From contig CANQMN010000017.1 in assembly GCA_947624965.1 (NCBI GenBank), forward strand, positions 1 through 37,721: 37,721 bases of DNA, in the 5' to 3' direction. The DNA comes from an uncultured Clostridia bacterium. Its GTDB lineage: Bacteria; Bacillota; Clostridia; Christensenellales; Borkfalkiaceae. A program made the position numbers and the translations under genes. The stretch's first letter is position 1. Each line of letters starts with the position of its first letter. Below are positions 14,753 to 23,013 of the stretch, one piece after another. Under the pieces are notes generated by a model. The model did not search any database. It was not told where the DNA came from and was given only the letters and a program-made list of their open reading frames with translations.

Positions 14753-15049
14753 CTATCCGACGATCTCCGCCTCGCCCGTGGTGATGTCCTCGATGCAGTC
14801 CTCCGCGCACTCGTAGCTTTCCGAACAGGAGAAGGCGCGCTTCTCCCCCTCGCGCAGGATGAAATTTTCCGCGGTAAAATGGACGCGGGGAACGGACGCC
14901 ACGGAAAACAGGACGGCGCCGTCCCGTTCCTCAACGTCCCATGCGGCGAACCGCCTGCCCGTTTCAAGGACGAGGGTGCGCCGCTCGACGCGTTCGCGCC
15001 GTCCCCAGACCAAAGTTTCCGTTTCATATCGCAAAAGAATTTTTTTCAT
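14753..15049 (-). CDS. Small protein of unknown function between queA and tgt
   Basis: I do not recognise this 98-residue protein. It starts MKKILLRYETETLVWGRRERV, has a basic N-terminal third and a central DVEERDGAVLFSVAS stretch that looks like short beta strands. It ends acidic (ECAEDCIEDITTGEAEIVG) with three cysteines. No membrane segment or signal peptide. No good Shine-Dalgarno lies before ATG 15049, and the upstream 180 nt contain a duplicate of the queA 3' end, so the start is uncertain. It is 3 nt from tgt and on the same strand, which is why I think it is real. Confidence 0.55.
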   Translation of the reverse strand: MKKILLRYETETLVWGRRERVERRTLVLETGRRFAAWDVEERDGAVLFSVASVPRVHFTAENFILREGEKRAFSCSESYECAEDCIEDITTGEAEIVG

Positions 15050-15074
15050 GACGATCGGCAGTGCATTTCTGCGT

Positions 15075-15255
15075 TCGGAGGAAGAGGCACGCGTCCCCAA
15101 ACTTTACGGGAGGCAGGACGCCTCTTTCTATGAACGAGCAAGACGAGGAGAACGCGTAAGCGACGACGGGAGCGTACTATGACGTACGCGACCGAGGAGT
15201 GCGCAAGTTCGACATAGTATTGCGAAGTTCAGAGGAAGAGGCACGCGTCCCCGAA
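15075..15255. repeat. Duplicated queA 3' end flanking a 154-bp segment
   Basis: The last codons of queA with a few bases beyond (about 15226-15255) recur, slightly changed, at about 15075-15101. The shared core is GGAAGAGGCACGCGTCCCC on the plus strand. The offset is 154 bp. Between the copies lies a non-coding stretch with an imperfect inverted repeat whose arms begin TACTATG (about 15175) and end CATAGTA (about 15220). Confidence 0.7.
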
Positions 15256-16248
15256 ACTGAAAAAGCGGTATCGGTTTTCAACGGCGATCCGATAGATATG
15301 CAGGATCTCCTCGCGCGAACAGAAACAGGAAACGAGCATGAGGAGGGTGCTCTCGGGCAGATGAAAATTGGTGATGAGCGCGTCGCAGCACTTCATGCGG
15401 TAGGGCGGATACAAAAAGATGCTCGTCTCCCCCTTGCCCGCGTTCACCGTGCCGTCGTCGTTTGCGACCGTCTCCAACGTGCGCACCGAGGTCGTGCCGA
15501 CGCAGACGACGCGCCTTTTTTCCCGCTTCGCACGGTTTACGGCGTCCGCCGCCTCCTCGCTCACCTCGTAATATTCGCTGTGCATGACGTGTTTTTCGAC
15601 GTCCTCCGCCTTGACGGGACGGAAGGTGCCGAGCCCGACGTGCAAAAGCACCTCCGCGATCTCCACGCCCTTTTCGCGCAGGCGGGATAAGAGCTCGGGC
15701 GTGAAATGCAGTCCCGCCGTGGGCGCCGCCGCCGAGCCGTTCTCGCGGCAATACACCGTGTTGTAGCGGGATGGATCCTTCAATTTTTCGCGGATATAGG
15801 GCGGGAGCGGCATCGTGCCCGCGCGGGAGAGCACGTCCTCGAACGCGCCCTCATGGAAAAATTTTACGATCCTCTCCCCCGTCTCGTTGACGCCCGCGAT
15901 CTCGGCGGAGAGTTCCCCGTTCACCGTGAGCCGCGCGCCCGTGCGGCACTTCTTGCCGGGCTTTACGAGGCATTCCCATTCGTCGAGTTCCCGCCGCTTC
16001 AAAAGGAGCAGTTCGACGCGTCCGCCCCGCTCCGTCTCCGCAAAGAGCCGCGCGGGGATCACCTTCGTGCGGTTGACGACGAGCAGATCCCCCGCTTTGA
16101 GATAGTCCGCAACGTCGCGGAAGATCCTGTGCTCAATTTTTTTGGTCGCCCTGTCGTATACCAAGAGCCGCGCGCTGTCCCGCGGCTCGGCGGGCGTCTG
16201 TGCGATAAGCTCCTGCGGGAGCTCGTAAAAAAAATCGGATGTCTTCAT
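15229..16248 (-). CDS. queA: S-adenosylmethionine:tRNA ribosyltransferase-isomerase
   Basis: Transfers and rearranges the ribosyl part of SAM onto preQ1-tRNA to give epoxyqueuosine. The 339-residue protein has the family starts and ends: [19 protein letters not shown], then [13 protein letters not shown], the APTAGLHFT motif, [10 protein letters not shown], and the terminal [12 protein letters not shown]. Length is normal (about 340). It sits in the order ruvC-ruvA-ruvB-x-queA-x-tgt, common in Firmicutes. The Shine-Dalgarno is weak (GGGAAG). The sequence just past its stop contains a repeat of its own 3' end. Confidence 0.96.
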   Translation of the reverse strand: MKTSDFFYELPQELIAQTPAEPRDSARLLVYDRATKKIEHRIFRDVADYLKAGDLLVVNRTKVIPARLFAETERGGRVELLLLKRRELDEWECLVKPGKKCRTGARLTVNGELSAEIAGVNETGERIVKFFHEGAFEDVLSRAGTMPLPPYIREKLKDPSRYNTVYCRENGSAAAPTAGLHFTPELLSRLREKGVEIAEVLLHVGLGTFRPVKAEDVEKHVMHSEYYEVSEEAADAVNRAKREKRRVVCVGTTSVRTLETVANDDGTVNAGKGETSIFLYPPYRMKCCDALITNFHLPESTLLMLVSCFCSREEILHIYRIAVENRYRFFSFGDACLFL

Positions 16249-16269
16249 TGTGTTCTTCCCACGGGCAGG

Positions 16270-16734
16270 TCATCTCCGCACGACGTTGCACGTTGCGGGG
16301 AGTTCGTCTAAAATTTCGCAACGGGGGCAGACGGCGAGCGTTTGAAGATTTTCACACCCCTGAAACACGCCCCGCACGATGCGCGGGGCTCCTCCCGTCT
16401 TTGCAAATTTGAGGGACTCGCAGAAGGCGAACGCGGCGTACCCGATCTCTTCCGTGCTCGCGGGCAGAAAGACGCTTTCGAGCCCGCACCCTTGAAAGGC
16501 ATACCCGCCGATCTTCTTCAAGCCGAAGCCGATCTTAATGCTCCGCAGAGCCTCGCAGCCCATGAAGGCGCTCACGTCGACGCTCTCCACGCCGCGCGGG
16601 AGGACGACCTCGGTAACCTCGGAATTGGCGAACGCGGCAAACGCGATGTGCTTCACGCCGCACGGGACGACGACCTTTCCGCCCCGCCCCTCGTAACGCA
16701 TGAGCGTTCCGTTTTCGATGTTGAACCCCGCCAT
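16270..16734 (-). CDS. BspA-type leucine-rich repeat protein
   Basis: A 154-residue protein of short LRR_5 repeats. Recurring units are of the form IxxxAFxxCxxLxxIxLPxxVxxIGxxAF: visible at AFANSEVTEVVLPRGVESVDVSAF, FMGCEALRSIKIGFGLKKIGGYAF, QGCGLESVFLPASTEEIGYAAF and FCESLKFAKT. No signal peptide or membrane anchor, so it is probably cytoplasmic, unlike most BspA-like proteins, which are surface-bound. Such repeats usually bind proteins. It is inserted between ruvB (9-nt gap) and queA on the same transcript. A functional tie to RuvB or QueA is unknown. Only GGGGCGG precedes the ATG. Confidence 0.8.
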   Translation of the reverse strand: MAGFNIENGTLMRYEGRGGKVVVPCGVKHIAFAAFANSEVTEVVLPRGVESVDVSAFMGCEALRSIKIGFGLKKIGGYAFQGCGLESVFLPASTEEIGYAAFAFCESLKFAKTGGAPRIVRGVFQGCENLQTLAVCPRCEILDELPATCNVVRR

Positions 16735-16743
16735 GCCGCCCCA

Positions 16744-17799
16744 TCAGTCCTCCGTGTCGAACACGGAAAGTTGGCGGCGGGCGGCTTCGGGGATCTTTAT
16801 CCCCATGTGCTCGTATGCGCCTTTGAGGCAGATCCTGCCGCGCGGCGTGCGCGCAAGAAAGCCGAGCTGGATGAGATAGGGTTCGTAGACGTCCAAGATG
16901 GTGTTGACGTCCTCGTTGATGGTGGCGGCGAGCGTCTCCAAGCCCGCGGGTCCGCCGTTGAACTTTTCGATGAGCGCGCGCAAAAGATTGCGGTCCGTCT
17001 CGTCCAGCCCGAGTTCGTCGATCTCCATGCGGCGGAGTGCGGCGTCCGCGTCGCGCGCGGTCACCGTGCGGCTCCCGCTCACGTGAGAGAAATCGCGCAC
17101 CCGCTTCAAGAGGCGGTTGGCGATGCGAGGCGTCCCGCGGGAACGGCGGGCGATCTCATACGCGCCGTCCTTCTCGATGGAGATGCCGAGCACGCGCGCC
17201 GAACGCGTTACGATGACCTGCAATTCGGAGGGCGTATACATATCGAGACGGCAGATGATGCCGAAGCGGTCCCGCAGAGGAGAGGAGAGCATGCCCGCGC
17301 GCGTCGTCGCGCCGATGAGCGTGAAGCGTTTGAGCGGGAGACGGATGTTGCGCGCCATGGGTCCCTTTCCCACGATGATATCGAGCGCGTAGTCCTCCAT
17401 CGCGGAGTACAGCGTCTCCTCCACCGTATGGTTGAGGCGGTGGATCTCGTCGATGAACAGCACGTCCCCCTCGTTGAGATTGGAGAGGATCGCGGCGAGG
17501 TCCCCCTGCCGCTCGATCGCGGGTCCCGAAGTGAGCTTGATCTGCGCGCCCATGGTGGCGGCAATGATGTGGGCGAGCGTCGTCTTGCCCAGCCCCGGAG
17601 GACCGTACAGAAGGACGTGGTCGAGCGCCTCCCCGCGCGAACGCGCCGCCGCCATATAGACGGAGAGGTTCTCCTTCACCTTGTCCTGCCCGACGTATTC
17701 CTCCATCGTCTTGGGACGAAGGATGTTTTCTTCCAGATCGTAATCGTTCTTTTCGCCGGAGAGCAAGAAGCCCTCTTCCTCCGAACGGTCGTCAAACAT
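16744..17799 (-). CDS. ruvB: Holliday junction branch migration helicase RuvB
   Basis: AAA+ motor that, with RuvA, drives branch migration of Holliday junctions. The 351-residue product has Walker A GPPGLGKT (residues 66-73), Walker B DEIH (117-120), the sensor I stretch GATTRAG, the arginine-finger region SPLRDRFG, and a C-terminal winged helix ([22 protein letters not shown]). The family opening is preceded by a short acidic stretch. GGGGAG lies 9 nt before the ATG. It is third in the leaderless ruvC-ruvA-ruvB run. Confidence 0.98.
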   Translation of the reverse strand: MFDDRSEEEGFLLSGEKNDYDLEENILRPKTMEEYVGQDKVKENLSVYMAAARSRGEALDHVLLYGPPGLGKTTLAHIIAATMGAQIKLTSGPAIERQGDLAAILSNLNEGDVLFIDEIHRLNHTVEETLYSAMEDYALDIIVGKGPMARNIRLPLKRFTLIGATTRAGMLSSPLRDRFGIICRLDMYTPSELQVIVTRSARVLGISIEKDGAYEIARRSRGTPRIANRLLKRVRDFSHVSGSRTVTARDADAALRRMEIDELGLDETDRNLLRALIEKFNGGPAGLETLAATINEDVNTILDVYEPYLIQLGFLARTPRGRICLKGAYEHMGIKIPEAARRQLSVFDTED

Positions 17800-17832
17800 A
17801 TGCGTGTTCTCCCCTTTTTTCCCGAAAACGCC

Positions 17833-18435
17833 TTACATGCCGCGGAGCGCAAGCGAAATGATCTCTTCCGCAGACTTTGCGCCCGCTTCCTTTGCGCGTT
17901 CCACGGCGCGCGTGCTCTCCTGCCGCGTAAAGCCGAGACCCATGAGCGCGGCGACCGCGTCGTCGTCCTCCTGCGCGGGCGCGGCGGAACGCCTTTCCCC
18001 CGCGCTCTCGCCGCCGAGGAGCTCGTCCGCGGAAATTTTTCCGTGAAGCTCCAAAATGATGCGCTCCGCCGTCTTTTTGCCGACGCCCTTCACGGCGGAG
18101 AGCCGCTTGGAATCGGCGAGCGCGATCGTCTCCGAGACCTCCGCGGGGCGCATGGAGGAGAGAATGGCGATCGCCATCTTCGCGCCCACGCCCTGCACCG
18201 AAGTGAGCTTCAAGAAGAGGGCTTTTTCCGCCCTGTCCGCAAAGCCGAACAGTGTGATGCCGTCCTCTTTGACCTGCAAATAGGTGTAAATTTCCCCTTC
18301 CTCGCCCTTTTTTACCCCCGAAAGAAGGGAAAACGCCGCGCCGGAGCAGACGACTTCATACCCCACGCCGCCCACTTCGATGAGCGCGGACTCGGGGTCG
18401 AGAGCTCTTACTTTGCCTTTGAGATATCCTATCAT
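17833..18435 (-). CDS. ruvA: Holliday junction branch migration protein RuvA
   Basis: DNA-binding partner of RuvB that clamps the four-way junction. The 200-residue protein opens with MIGYLKGKV. Helix-hairpin-helix motifs follow at LTSVQGVGAKMAIAIL and LSAVKGVGKKTAERII, and a C-terminal three-helix domain (DAVAALMGLGFTRQEST) contacts RuvB. I chose ATG 18435. An in-frame TTG lies 6 nt further upstream. The gap to ruvB is 33 nt, and to ruvC 51 nt. Confidence 0.96.
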   Translation of the reverse strand: MIGYLKGKVRALDPESALIEVGGVGYEVVCSGAAFSLLSGVKKGEEGEIYTYLQVKEDGITLFGFADRAEKALFLKLTSVQGVGAKMAIAILSSMRPAEVSETIALADSKRLSAVKGVGKKTAERIILELHGKISADELLGGESAGERRSAAPAQEDDDAVAALMGLGFTRQESTRAVERAKEAGAKSAEEIISLALRGM

Positions 18436-18486
18436 CGCCAAGTTTCCGCAAAGCGCGCCGCCCTGCGGTCTCCTCCTCGGAAATTT

Positions 18487-18984
18487 TTATTTTATGCCGA
18501 ACAGATTCGCGAAACGGCTGGTAAACGCATGACAGAGCGCGACAGCGAGCGCGTCCGCCGCGTCGTCGGGGCGCGGAATGCTTTTCAGCCGCAGATGGGA
18601 GGCGACGACGCGCTGCATCTGCTGTTTGTCCGCGCCGCCGTACCCCGTGAGCGCCTGCTTGATCTGGTTGGGCGTGTACTCGAAAATTTTTCCGCAGCGC
18701 TTGTTGCAGGTGAGAAGCATGACCCCGCGCGCGTGCGCAACGGCGATGCCCGTCGTAACGTTCTTGGAGAAGAACAGCTCCTCCATCGCCGCCTCTTCGG
18801 GGCGGTATTTATCGAACAGCGCGTTGACGCCCTCTTCGAGCATGCACAGCCGCACGGCGAAATTTTCGCTCGCGGGCGTCTTGACCGTGCCGTAATCGAC
18901 GGCGGCGCAATTCCCGCGGGCGTCCTTTTCGACGACGCCGAATCCCATGGTGCCGTAACCGGGGTCGAGCCCCAAAATAATCAT
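18487..18984 (-). CDS. ruvC: Crossover junction endodeoxyribonuclease RuvC
   Basis: Resolves Holliday junctions by paired nicks. The 165-residue protein starts MIILGLDPGYGTMGFG with the catalytic Asp7. Glu68 is in AMEELFFSKN, and the last acidic pair is in DDAADALAVALCHAF (Asp141 and Asp144). No Shine-Dalgarno precedes the ATG. The -10 box of its promoter ends 6 nt before the start, so the mRNA probably begins at or next to the A of ATG. It is the first gene of the ruvCAB-LRR-queA-tgt transcript. Confidence 0.96.
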   Translation of the reverse strand: MIILGLDPGYGTMGFGVVEKDARGNCAAVDYGTVKTPASENFAVRLCMLEEGVNALFDKYRPEEAAMEELFFSKNVTTGIAVAHARGVMLLTCNKRCGKIFEYTPNQIKQALTGYGGADKQQMQRVVASHLRLKSIPRPDDAADALAVALCHAFTSRFANLFGIK

Positions 18985-18990
18985 ACGTTT

Positions 18991-19019
18991 ATTTTACAGG
19001 AAACGGGGCGGAATGTCAA
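18991..19019 (-). promoter_or_regulatory. ruvC promoter giving a leaderless transcript
   Basis: Minus strand -35 TTGACA (19014-19019), 17-bp spacer, -10 TAAAAT (18991-18996). Six bases separate the -10 from the ATG at 18984. Confidence 0.85.
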
Positions 19020-19125
19020 GAAAATTCTCACAGGAAAGCCCATCCCCGCGGCGATGTTAAACTTTTAACAAAACTTTCATGATCTTCCGACATTCCCGAC
19101 ACGAACGGCTTCTATGATAGGTAGT

Positions 19126-19833
19126 ATGAAAGAGACACGTTTTCGCGTTCCGCGCAAAAAACAACCCTTCTTTTCGCTTGTGAAGCTCCTTTTGCGCCCG
19201 TTTTACCGCAAGCCGAAACTGCTCCTCGCGGAGCCCCTGCAAGAGAAGTGCATCCTCGTCGCCAACCATTCCGCGAAATCGGGTCCCATGGGATTGGAAC
19301 TGTATCTCCCCCTTTTCTCGGTGAAGTGGGGCGCGCACGAGATGTTGGAAGGCTATTCCGCGCGCAGAAAATATCTCAAAGAGGTATTTTATATGCAGAA
19401 GATGGGTTACGGAAGGGTGCGCGCGGGCGCGATCGCCGCGTTTGAAGCGGTGTTCTCCAAAATGGTGTACCGAGGCGTGAAAGTCATCGCGAGCTATCCC
19501 GACGCCCGCCTCATCAGAACGTTGCGGCAGAGCGAAAAGGTCCTCTCCGAAAACGTCGCCGTCGTCGTCTTTCCCGAAAATTCGGACGGCGGCTACTTCG
19601 AGGAGATGACGGAATTTCACCCGGGTTTCGTCCTGCTCGCGCAATACTATTTGGAAAAGACGGGGGAAGATCTGCCCGTCTATCCCTGCTACTATCACAC
19701 GAAAAAACATATCATGGCGGTGGGAAAGGCGGAGAGCGCGAACGCGCTCCTTGCCCGCGGCATGACGAAGGAAGAGGTCGCCGCACACTTCAAGGACAGG
19801 GTGAACGCCCTCTTCCGTGAATTTTGCAAATGA
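19126..19833 (+). CDS. PlsC-like lysophospholipid acyltransferase family protein
   Basis: A 235-residue protein with the layout of 1-acylglycerol-3-phosphate acyltransferases. ILVANHSAKSGP (His48) stands at the place of the NHxxxxD motif and FPENSDGGYF (149-158) at the place of FPEGTRS. A late YPCYYH stretch matches the fourth block. The HX4D aspartate is Gly53 here, so the usual catalytic dyad is broken. The first 45 residues are basic and may contact the membrane. The start is uncertain: ATG 19126 has AGG just before it, while ATG 19114 would add four residues. It stands alone, divergent from ruvC and ahead of a repeat cluster. It may be an inactive or altered member of the family. Confidence 0.7.
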   Translation: MKETRFRVPRKKQPFFSLVKLLLRPFYRKPKLLLAEPLQEKCILVANHSAKSGPMGLELYLPLFSVKWGAHEMLEGYSARRKYLKEVFYMQKMGYGRVRAGAIAAFEAVFSKMVYRGVKVIASYPDARLIRTLRQSEKVLSENVAVVVFPENSDGGYFEEMTEFHPGFVLLAQYYLEKTGEDLPVYPCYYHTKKHIMAVGKAESANALLARGMTKEEVAAHFKDRVNALFREFCK

Positions 19834-19837
19834 GCCT

Positions 19838-20327
19838 CTCCCCCTCCCCCTCGCGTGCGAGGGGGAGGGTAAATCATAGCCTCCTCGAAAGGAGAGTAAA
19901 ATATAGCCTCTTGGAAGGAGAGCAAAATATAGTTACCTCCCCCTTCCAAAGGGGGAGGGTTGGGTGGGGGTTGGAACTCTCCGCTCCCCTTTGCGCTCCC
20001 CCTCCCCTACCCCTCCCCCTCGCGTGCGAGGGGGAGGGTAAATGAAAGCCTCTTGGAAGGAGAGCAAAATATAGTTACCTCCCCCTTCCAAAGGGGGAGG
20101 GTTGGGTGGGGGTTGGAACTCCCCCCGCTCCTCCTTGCGCTCCCCCTCCCCTACCCCTCCCCCTCGCGTGCGAGGGGGAGGGTAAAGAAGTAATACGCGC
20201 GCGGGGATCAGCTTACCTCCCCCTTGGAAAGGGGGAGGGTTGGGTGGGGGTTGGAACTCCCCGCTCCTCCTTGCGCTCCCCCTCCCCTACCCCTCCCCCT
20301 CGCATGCGAGGGGGAGGGTAATAAATA
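19838..20327. repeat. GC-rich palindromic repeat cluster 3
   Basis: The gap 19834-20493 contains no gene. It holds four copies of a right-type palindrome, CCCTCCCCCTCGC paired with GCGAGGGGGAGGG and followed by TAAA or TAAT, with tips at about 19850, 20019, 20163 and 20299. Three left-type modules (CCTCCCCCTT, AAGGGGGAGG, then GGGTTGGGTGGGGG) alternate with them in inverted orientation. Small hairpins such as CTCCTCGAAAGGAG recur. Open reading frames through this region are only repeat translations. Confidence 0.85.
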
Positions 20328-20423
20328 AGACAACGCGAAGAGAAAACAAAAAGCAAAAGGAAGCTAAAACAAAACATGCAAGGAGAGCAAAATATAGCTC
20401 CTCGAAAGGAAAGTAAAATATTT

Positions 20424-20450
20424 TTATCTCCCCTCGTCGAGGGGAGATAA
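20424..20450. repeat. Perfect palindrome between repeat cluster 3 and pheT terminator
   Basis: A 12-bp stem TTATCTCCCCTC/GAGGGGAGATAA with three central bases. T- or A-rich sequence on either side would let it act as a terminator, but no gene ends directly beside it. Confidence 0.6.
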
Positions 20451-20493
20451 CAATAAAAAAATGAGACGGCGGGCGATTTGTCTTTGTACAGGC

Positions 20494-20524
20494 AAAAAAA
20501 GCCCCCGTGTTCAAACACGGGGGG
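20494..20524 (-). terminator. pheT intrinsic terminator
   Basis: Minus strand stem CCCCCGTG/CACGGGGG with a TTTGAA loop, followed by seven T residues. It lies about 75 nt after the pheT stop, beyond the duplicated 3'-end copy. Confidence 0.88.
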
Positions 20525-20622
20525 TCTCCTATCGCAATTCCGCGCCGAGCGTATGCCGCGCATGCGGAGCCCATACGCGGAAGACGGGGGATCTCTTATC
20601 GCAATTCCGCGCCGAGCGTATG
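20518..20622. repeat. Duplicated pheT 3' end (38-bp direct repeat, offset 67 bp)
   Basis: 20585-20622, which covers the last codons of pheT and its stop, recurs at 20518-20555 with three mismatches. The shared part includes TATCGCAATTCCGCGCCGAG. The downstream copy is non-coding and overlaps the terminator arm. Confidence 0.85.
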
Positions 20623-23001
20623 TTTGAGGCTTCCCACGATCTTATTGAAGAAGCCGTCCACCGTCTCGGGCGAGAGCGGCTTTTCCGCATTCTCCGCGGG
20701 GGCGAATACGAGGCGGAACGCCATGCTCTTTTTCCCCTCGCCGATGCGGAGCTTGTCGCGGTAGACGTCGAAGAGTTCGGCGGAGACGAGCGCCTTGCAG
20801 GCGCGCGCCATGCACGTCTCCAACTCGGCGCACGTCGTCTCCTCGCGCACCGTAACGGCGAGGTCGCGGCGGACGGCGGGGAATTTGGAGGGCTGCCGAT
20901 AGGTTATCTCCCGCGCGAACTTGCGGGAGATCGCCGCGTAATCCAGTTCCGCGAGATACGTCTTTCTTTCGAGCGCGAGCTCCTCCGCGATGGCGGGATG
21001 CAGTTCCCCGAGCCAGCCGACTTCCTTCTCCCCCATCAGAACGGCGGCGGAGATCCCGGGGTGCAGATAGGGCTTTTCCGTCCGCGCGAAGGAAAGTTTG
21101 AGGGAGAACGCCTCGGCGATCGCCTCGATCGCGCCTTTGAGGTCGAAGAAGTCCCCCTCGCCCCACAGCGCGAGCACGACCTTTTTGCGCTCCTCGGGGA
21201 GTTCCGCCAAGGGAAGCGCGGCGGGAAGGTAGACGTTCGCCAGCTCGAACAGCCGCCCGCTCTCGTTTCCCCTCCGCACGTTTCGCACGACGTTCGCGAG
21301 CATGGAGGGCGCGAGCACGGTCCGCATGACGGAGAGATCCTCGCCGAGCGGGTTGAGAATTTTCACGGCATGGCGTTCGGGCGCGTCCGCGGGAAGGCGC
21401 AGAAGGTCGAGATCTTTGGGCGAATAGAACGAATAGTTGCACGCCTCCGAAAATCCCTCGCCGCACAGCGTCTCCTTAAAGCGCAGTTCGAGCTTCTGCT
21501 CCGCGTTCCAACCGCCCCGCGTAACGGAGGCGCGCTGTAAGAACGTGGGGCAGATGTGTTCGTAGCCGTACGAACGGATGATCTCCTCCGCGAGGTCGGG
21601 ATAGCCGTCCACATCCTCCCGCCAGTAGGGCGCGACGGCGGTAAAGGAAGCGCCGTGCTCCTCCACCTCGAAGCCGAGCCTGCGGAGAATGGCGAGCGAT
21701 TCTTCCTCGGGGACATGGATGCCGAGGAGCGCATCGATCTGCGCGAAGCTCGCCTCCACGCGCCGCCGTTCGGGGAGCGGGGCGTGCACGTCGGCGCGGT
21801 ACGCCGTGGGGACGCCGCAGCCGAGTTCCTGCACGAGGTGCAGGGCGCGGTCCATCGCGAACGCGCAGGTGAAGGGGTCCATGCCCTTTTCAAAGCGCGC
21901 GGAGGAATCGCTGTGCTGTCCCAGCGCGCGGGACGTTTTTCGCACGCTGTCGCGCGCGAATTTCGCCGCCTCGAAGAACACCGAGCGGGTGTCCTCTTTA
22001 ATTTCGCTGTTCAGCCCGCCCATCACGCCCGCGAGCGCGACGCCGCCCTCGCCGTCGCAGATGAGCAGGTTTTCGGGCGTGAGCGTAAACTCCTTTTCGT
22101 CGAGCGTAACGATCTTTTCGCCCGCCTTGGCGCGCCGCACGATAATTTTCCCGCCGCGGAGAAAATTCCTGTCGAAGGCGTGCATGGGCTGCCCGAGTTC
22201 GAGCAGAACGAAGTTGGTGATGTCCACGATATCGGAGACGGAACGCACGCCGCAGAGCGCAAGGCGGCGGCGCATCCACAGCGGGCTCTTGCCCACCGAG
22301 ACGCTCTCGACATAGTGCCCGATGTAGCGCGGGCAGAGCGCGGGCTCCTCCACAGAGACGGGGATGCGCACGTCCGTCTCGGCGGGAAGATAGTCCGTCG
22401 CGGGGGCTTTGAGCGGCTTTTTGAGGATGGCGGCGACCTCGCGCGCCATGCCGAATACGCTCTGGCAGTCCGGGCGGTTCGCCGTCACCGCGATGTCGAA
22501 GAGGTAGTCGTCGATGCCGACGACGGGGCGGATGTCCTCGCCCGCCGAAGCGTGGGCGGGGTCGAGAATGAGAATGCCGTACGTCTCCGCGCCGGGATAG
22601 AAGTCGTCCGTGATGCCGAGCTCCTCGCCCGAGCAGAACATCCCCTCGGAGAGCACGCCGCGGAGCTTGCCCGTCTTTATTTTTTGCACGCCGCCCTCGT
22701 GGAGAACGGTCGCGCCGTCCAGCGCGCAGGGTACGAGCGCGCCAGCGAACACATTGGTCGCCGCCGTGCAAATTTGCTTGACGCCGTACCCGCCGCAGTC
22801 CACCGTGCAGACGGTGAGCCGATCCGCATCGGGGTGCTTTTCGCATGTAAGGATCTTCCCGACGACGACGCCCGTAACGTCCTTTCCGAGGCGGACGAGC
22901 TCCTCCACCTCAAAGCCGCAGGAGAAGAGCTTTTCCTGCAACGCTTCGGCGGAAATATCGATATCCACATAATCTTTGAGCCAAGAAAACGGTACTTTCA
23001 T
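20596..23001 (-). CDS. pheT: Phenylalanyl-tRNA synthetase beta subunit
   Basis: Large subunit of the alpha2-beta2 enzyme that charges tRNA-Phe, including editing of misacylated Tyr-tRNA. The 801-residue protein shows the bacterial layout. A short N-terminal module (PFSWLKDYVDI) precedes the tRNA-binding OB domain (about 40-150, with CEKHPDADRLTVC). The B3/B4 editing part follows with RPDCQSVFGMAREVAAIL and PRYIGH. A B5 part includes PDLAEEIIRSYGYE, and the C-terminal FDX-ACB domain contains KFPAVRRDLAVTV. Length is normal. AGGGAGG precedes the ATG. It is 12 nt after pheS and under the same T-box. Confidence 0.98.
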   Translation of the reverse strand: MKVPFSWLKDYVDIDISAEALQEKLFSCGFEVEELVRLGKDVTGVVVGKILTCEKHPDADRLTVCTVDCGGYGVKQICTAATNVFAGALVPCALDGATVLHEGGVQKIKTGKLRGVLSEGMFCSGEELGITDDFYPGAETYGILILDPAHASAGEDIRPVVGIDDYLFDIAVTANRPDCQSVFGMAREVAAILKKPLKAPATDYLPAETDVRIPVSVEEPALCPRYIGHYVESVSVGKSPLWMRRRLALCGVRSVSDIVDITNFVLLELGQPMHAFDRNFLRGGKIIVRRAKAGEKIVTLDEKEFTLTPENLLICDGEGGVALAGVMGGLNSEIKEDTRSVFFEAAKFARDSVRKTSRALGQHSDSSARFEKGMDPFTCAFAMDRALHLVQELGCGVPTAYRADVHAPLPERRRVEASFAQIDALLGIHVPEEESLAILRRLGFEVEEHGASFTAVAPYWREDVDGYPDLAEEIIRSYGYEHICPTFLQRASVTRGGWNAEQKLELRFKETLCGEGFSEACNYSFYSPKDLDLLRLPADAPERHAVKILNPLGEDLSVMRTVLAPSMLANVVRNVRRGNESGRLFELANVYLPAALPLAELPEERKKVVLALWGEGDFFDLKGAIEAIAEAFSLKLSFARTEKPYLHPGISAAVLMGEKEVGWLGELHPAIAEELALERKTYLAELDYAAISRKFAREITYRQPSKFPAVRRDLAVTVREETTCAELETCMARACKALVSAELFDVYRDKLRIGEGKKSMAFRLVFAPAENAEKPLSPETVDGFFNKIVGSLKHTLGAELR

Positions 23002-23013
23002 GTTCGCCCTCCC

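Noticed and set aside
16342-19068. Plus-strand open frame of about 900 codons antisense to ruvC-ruvA-ruvB
   Set aside because: It lies wholly opposite well-recognised genes, has no family features, and its composition is that of a GC-rich shadow frame.
19824-20321. Small open frames rich in Pro, Ser and Leu in repeat cluster 3
   Set aside because: They are translations of the palindromic repeats and repeat the same peptide in tandem. No start signal supports them.
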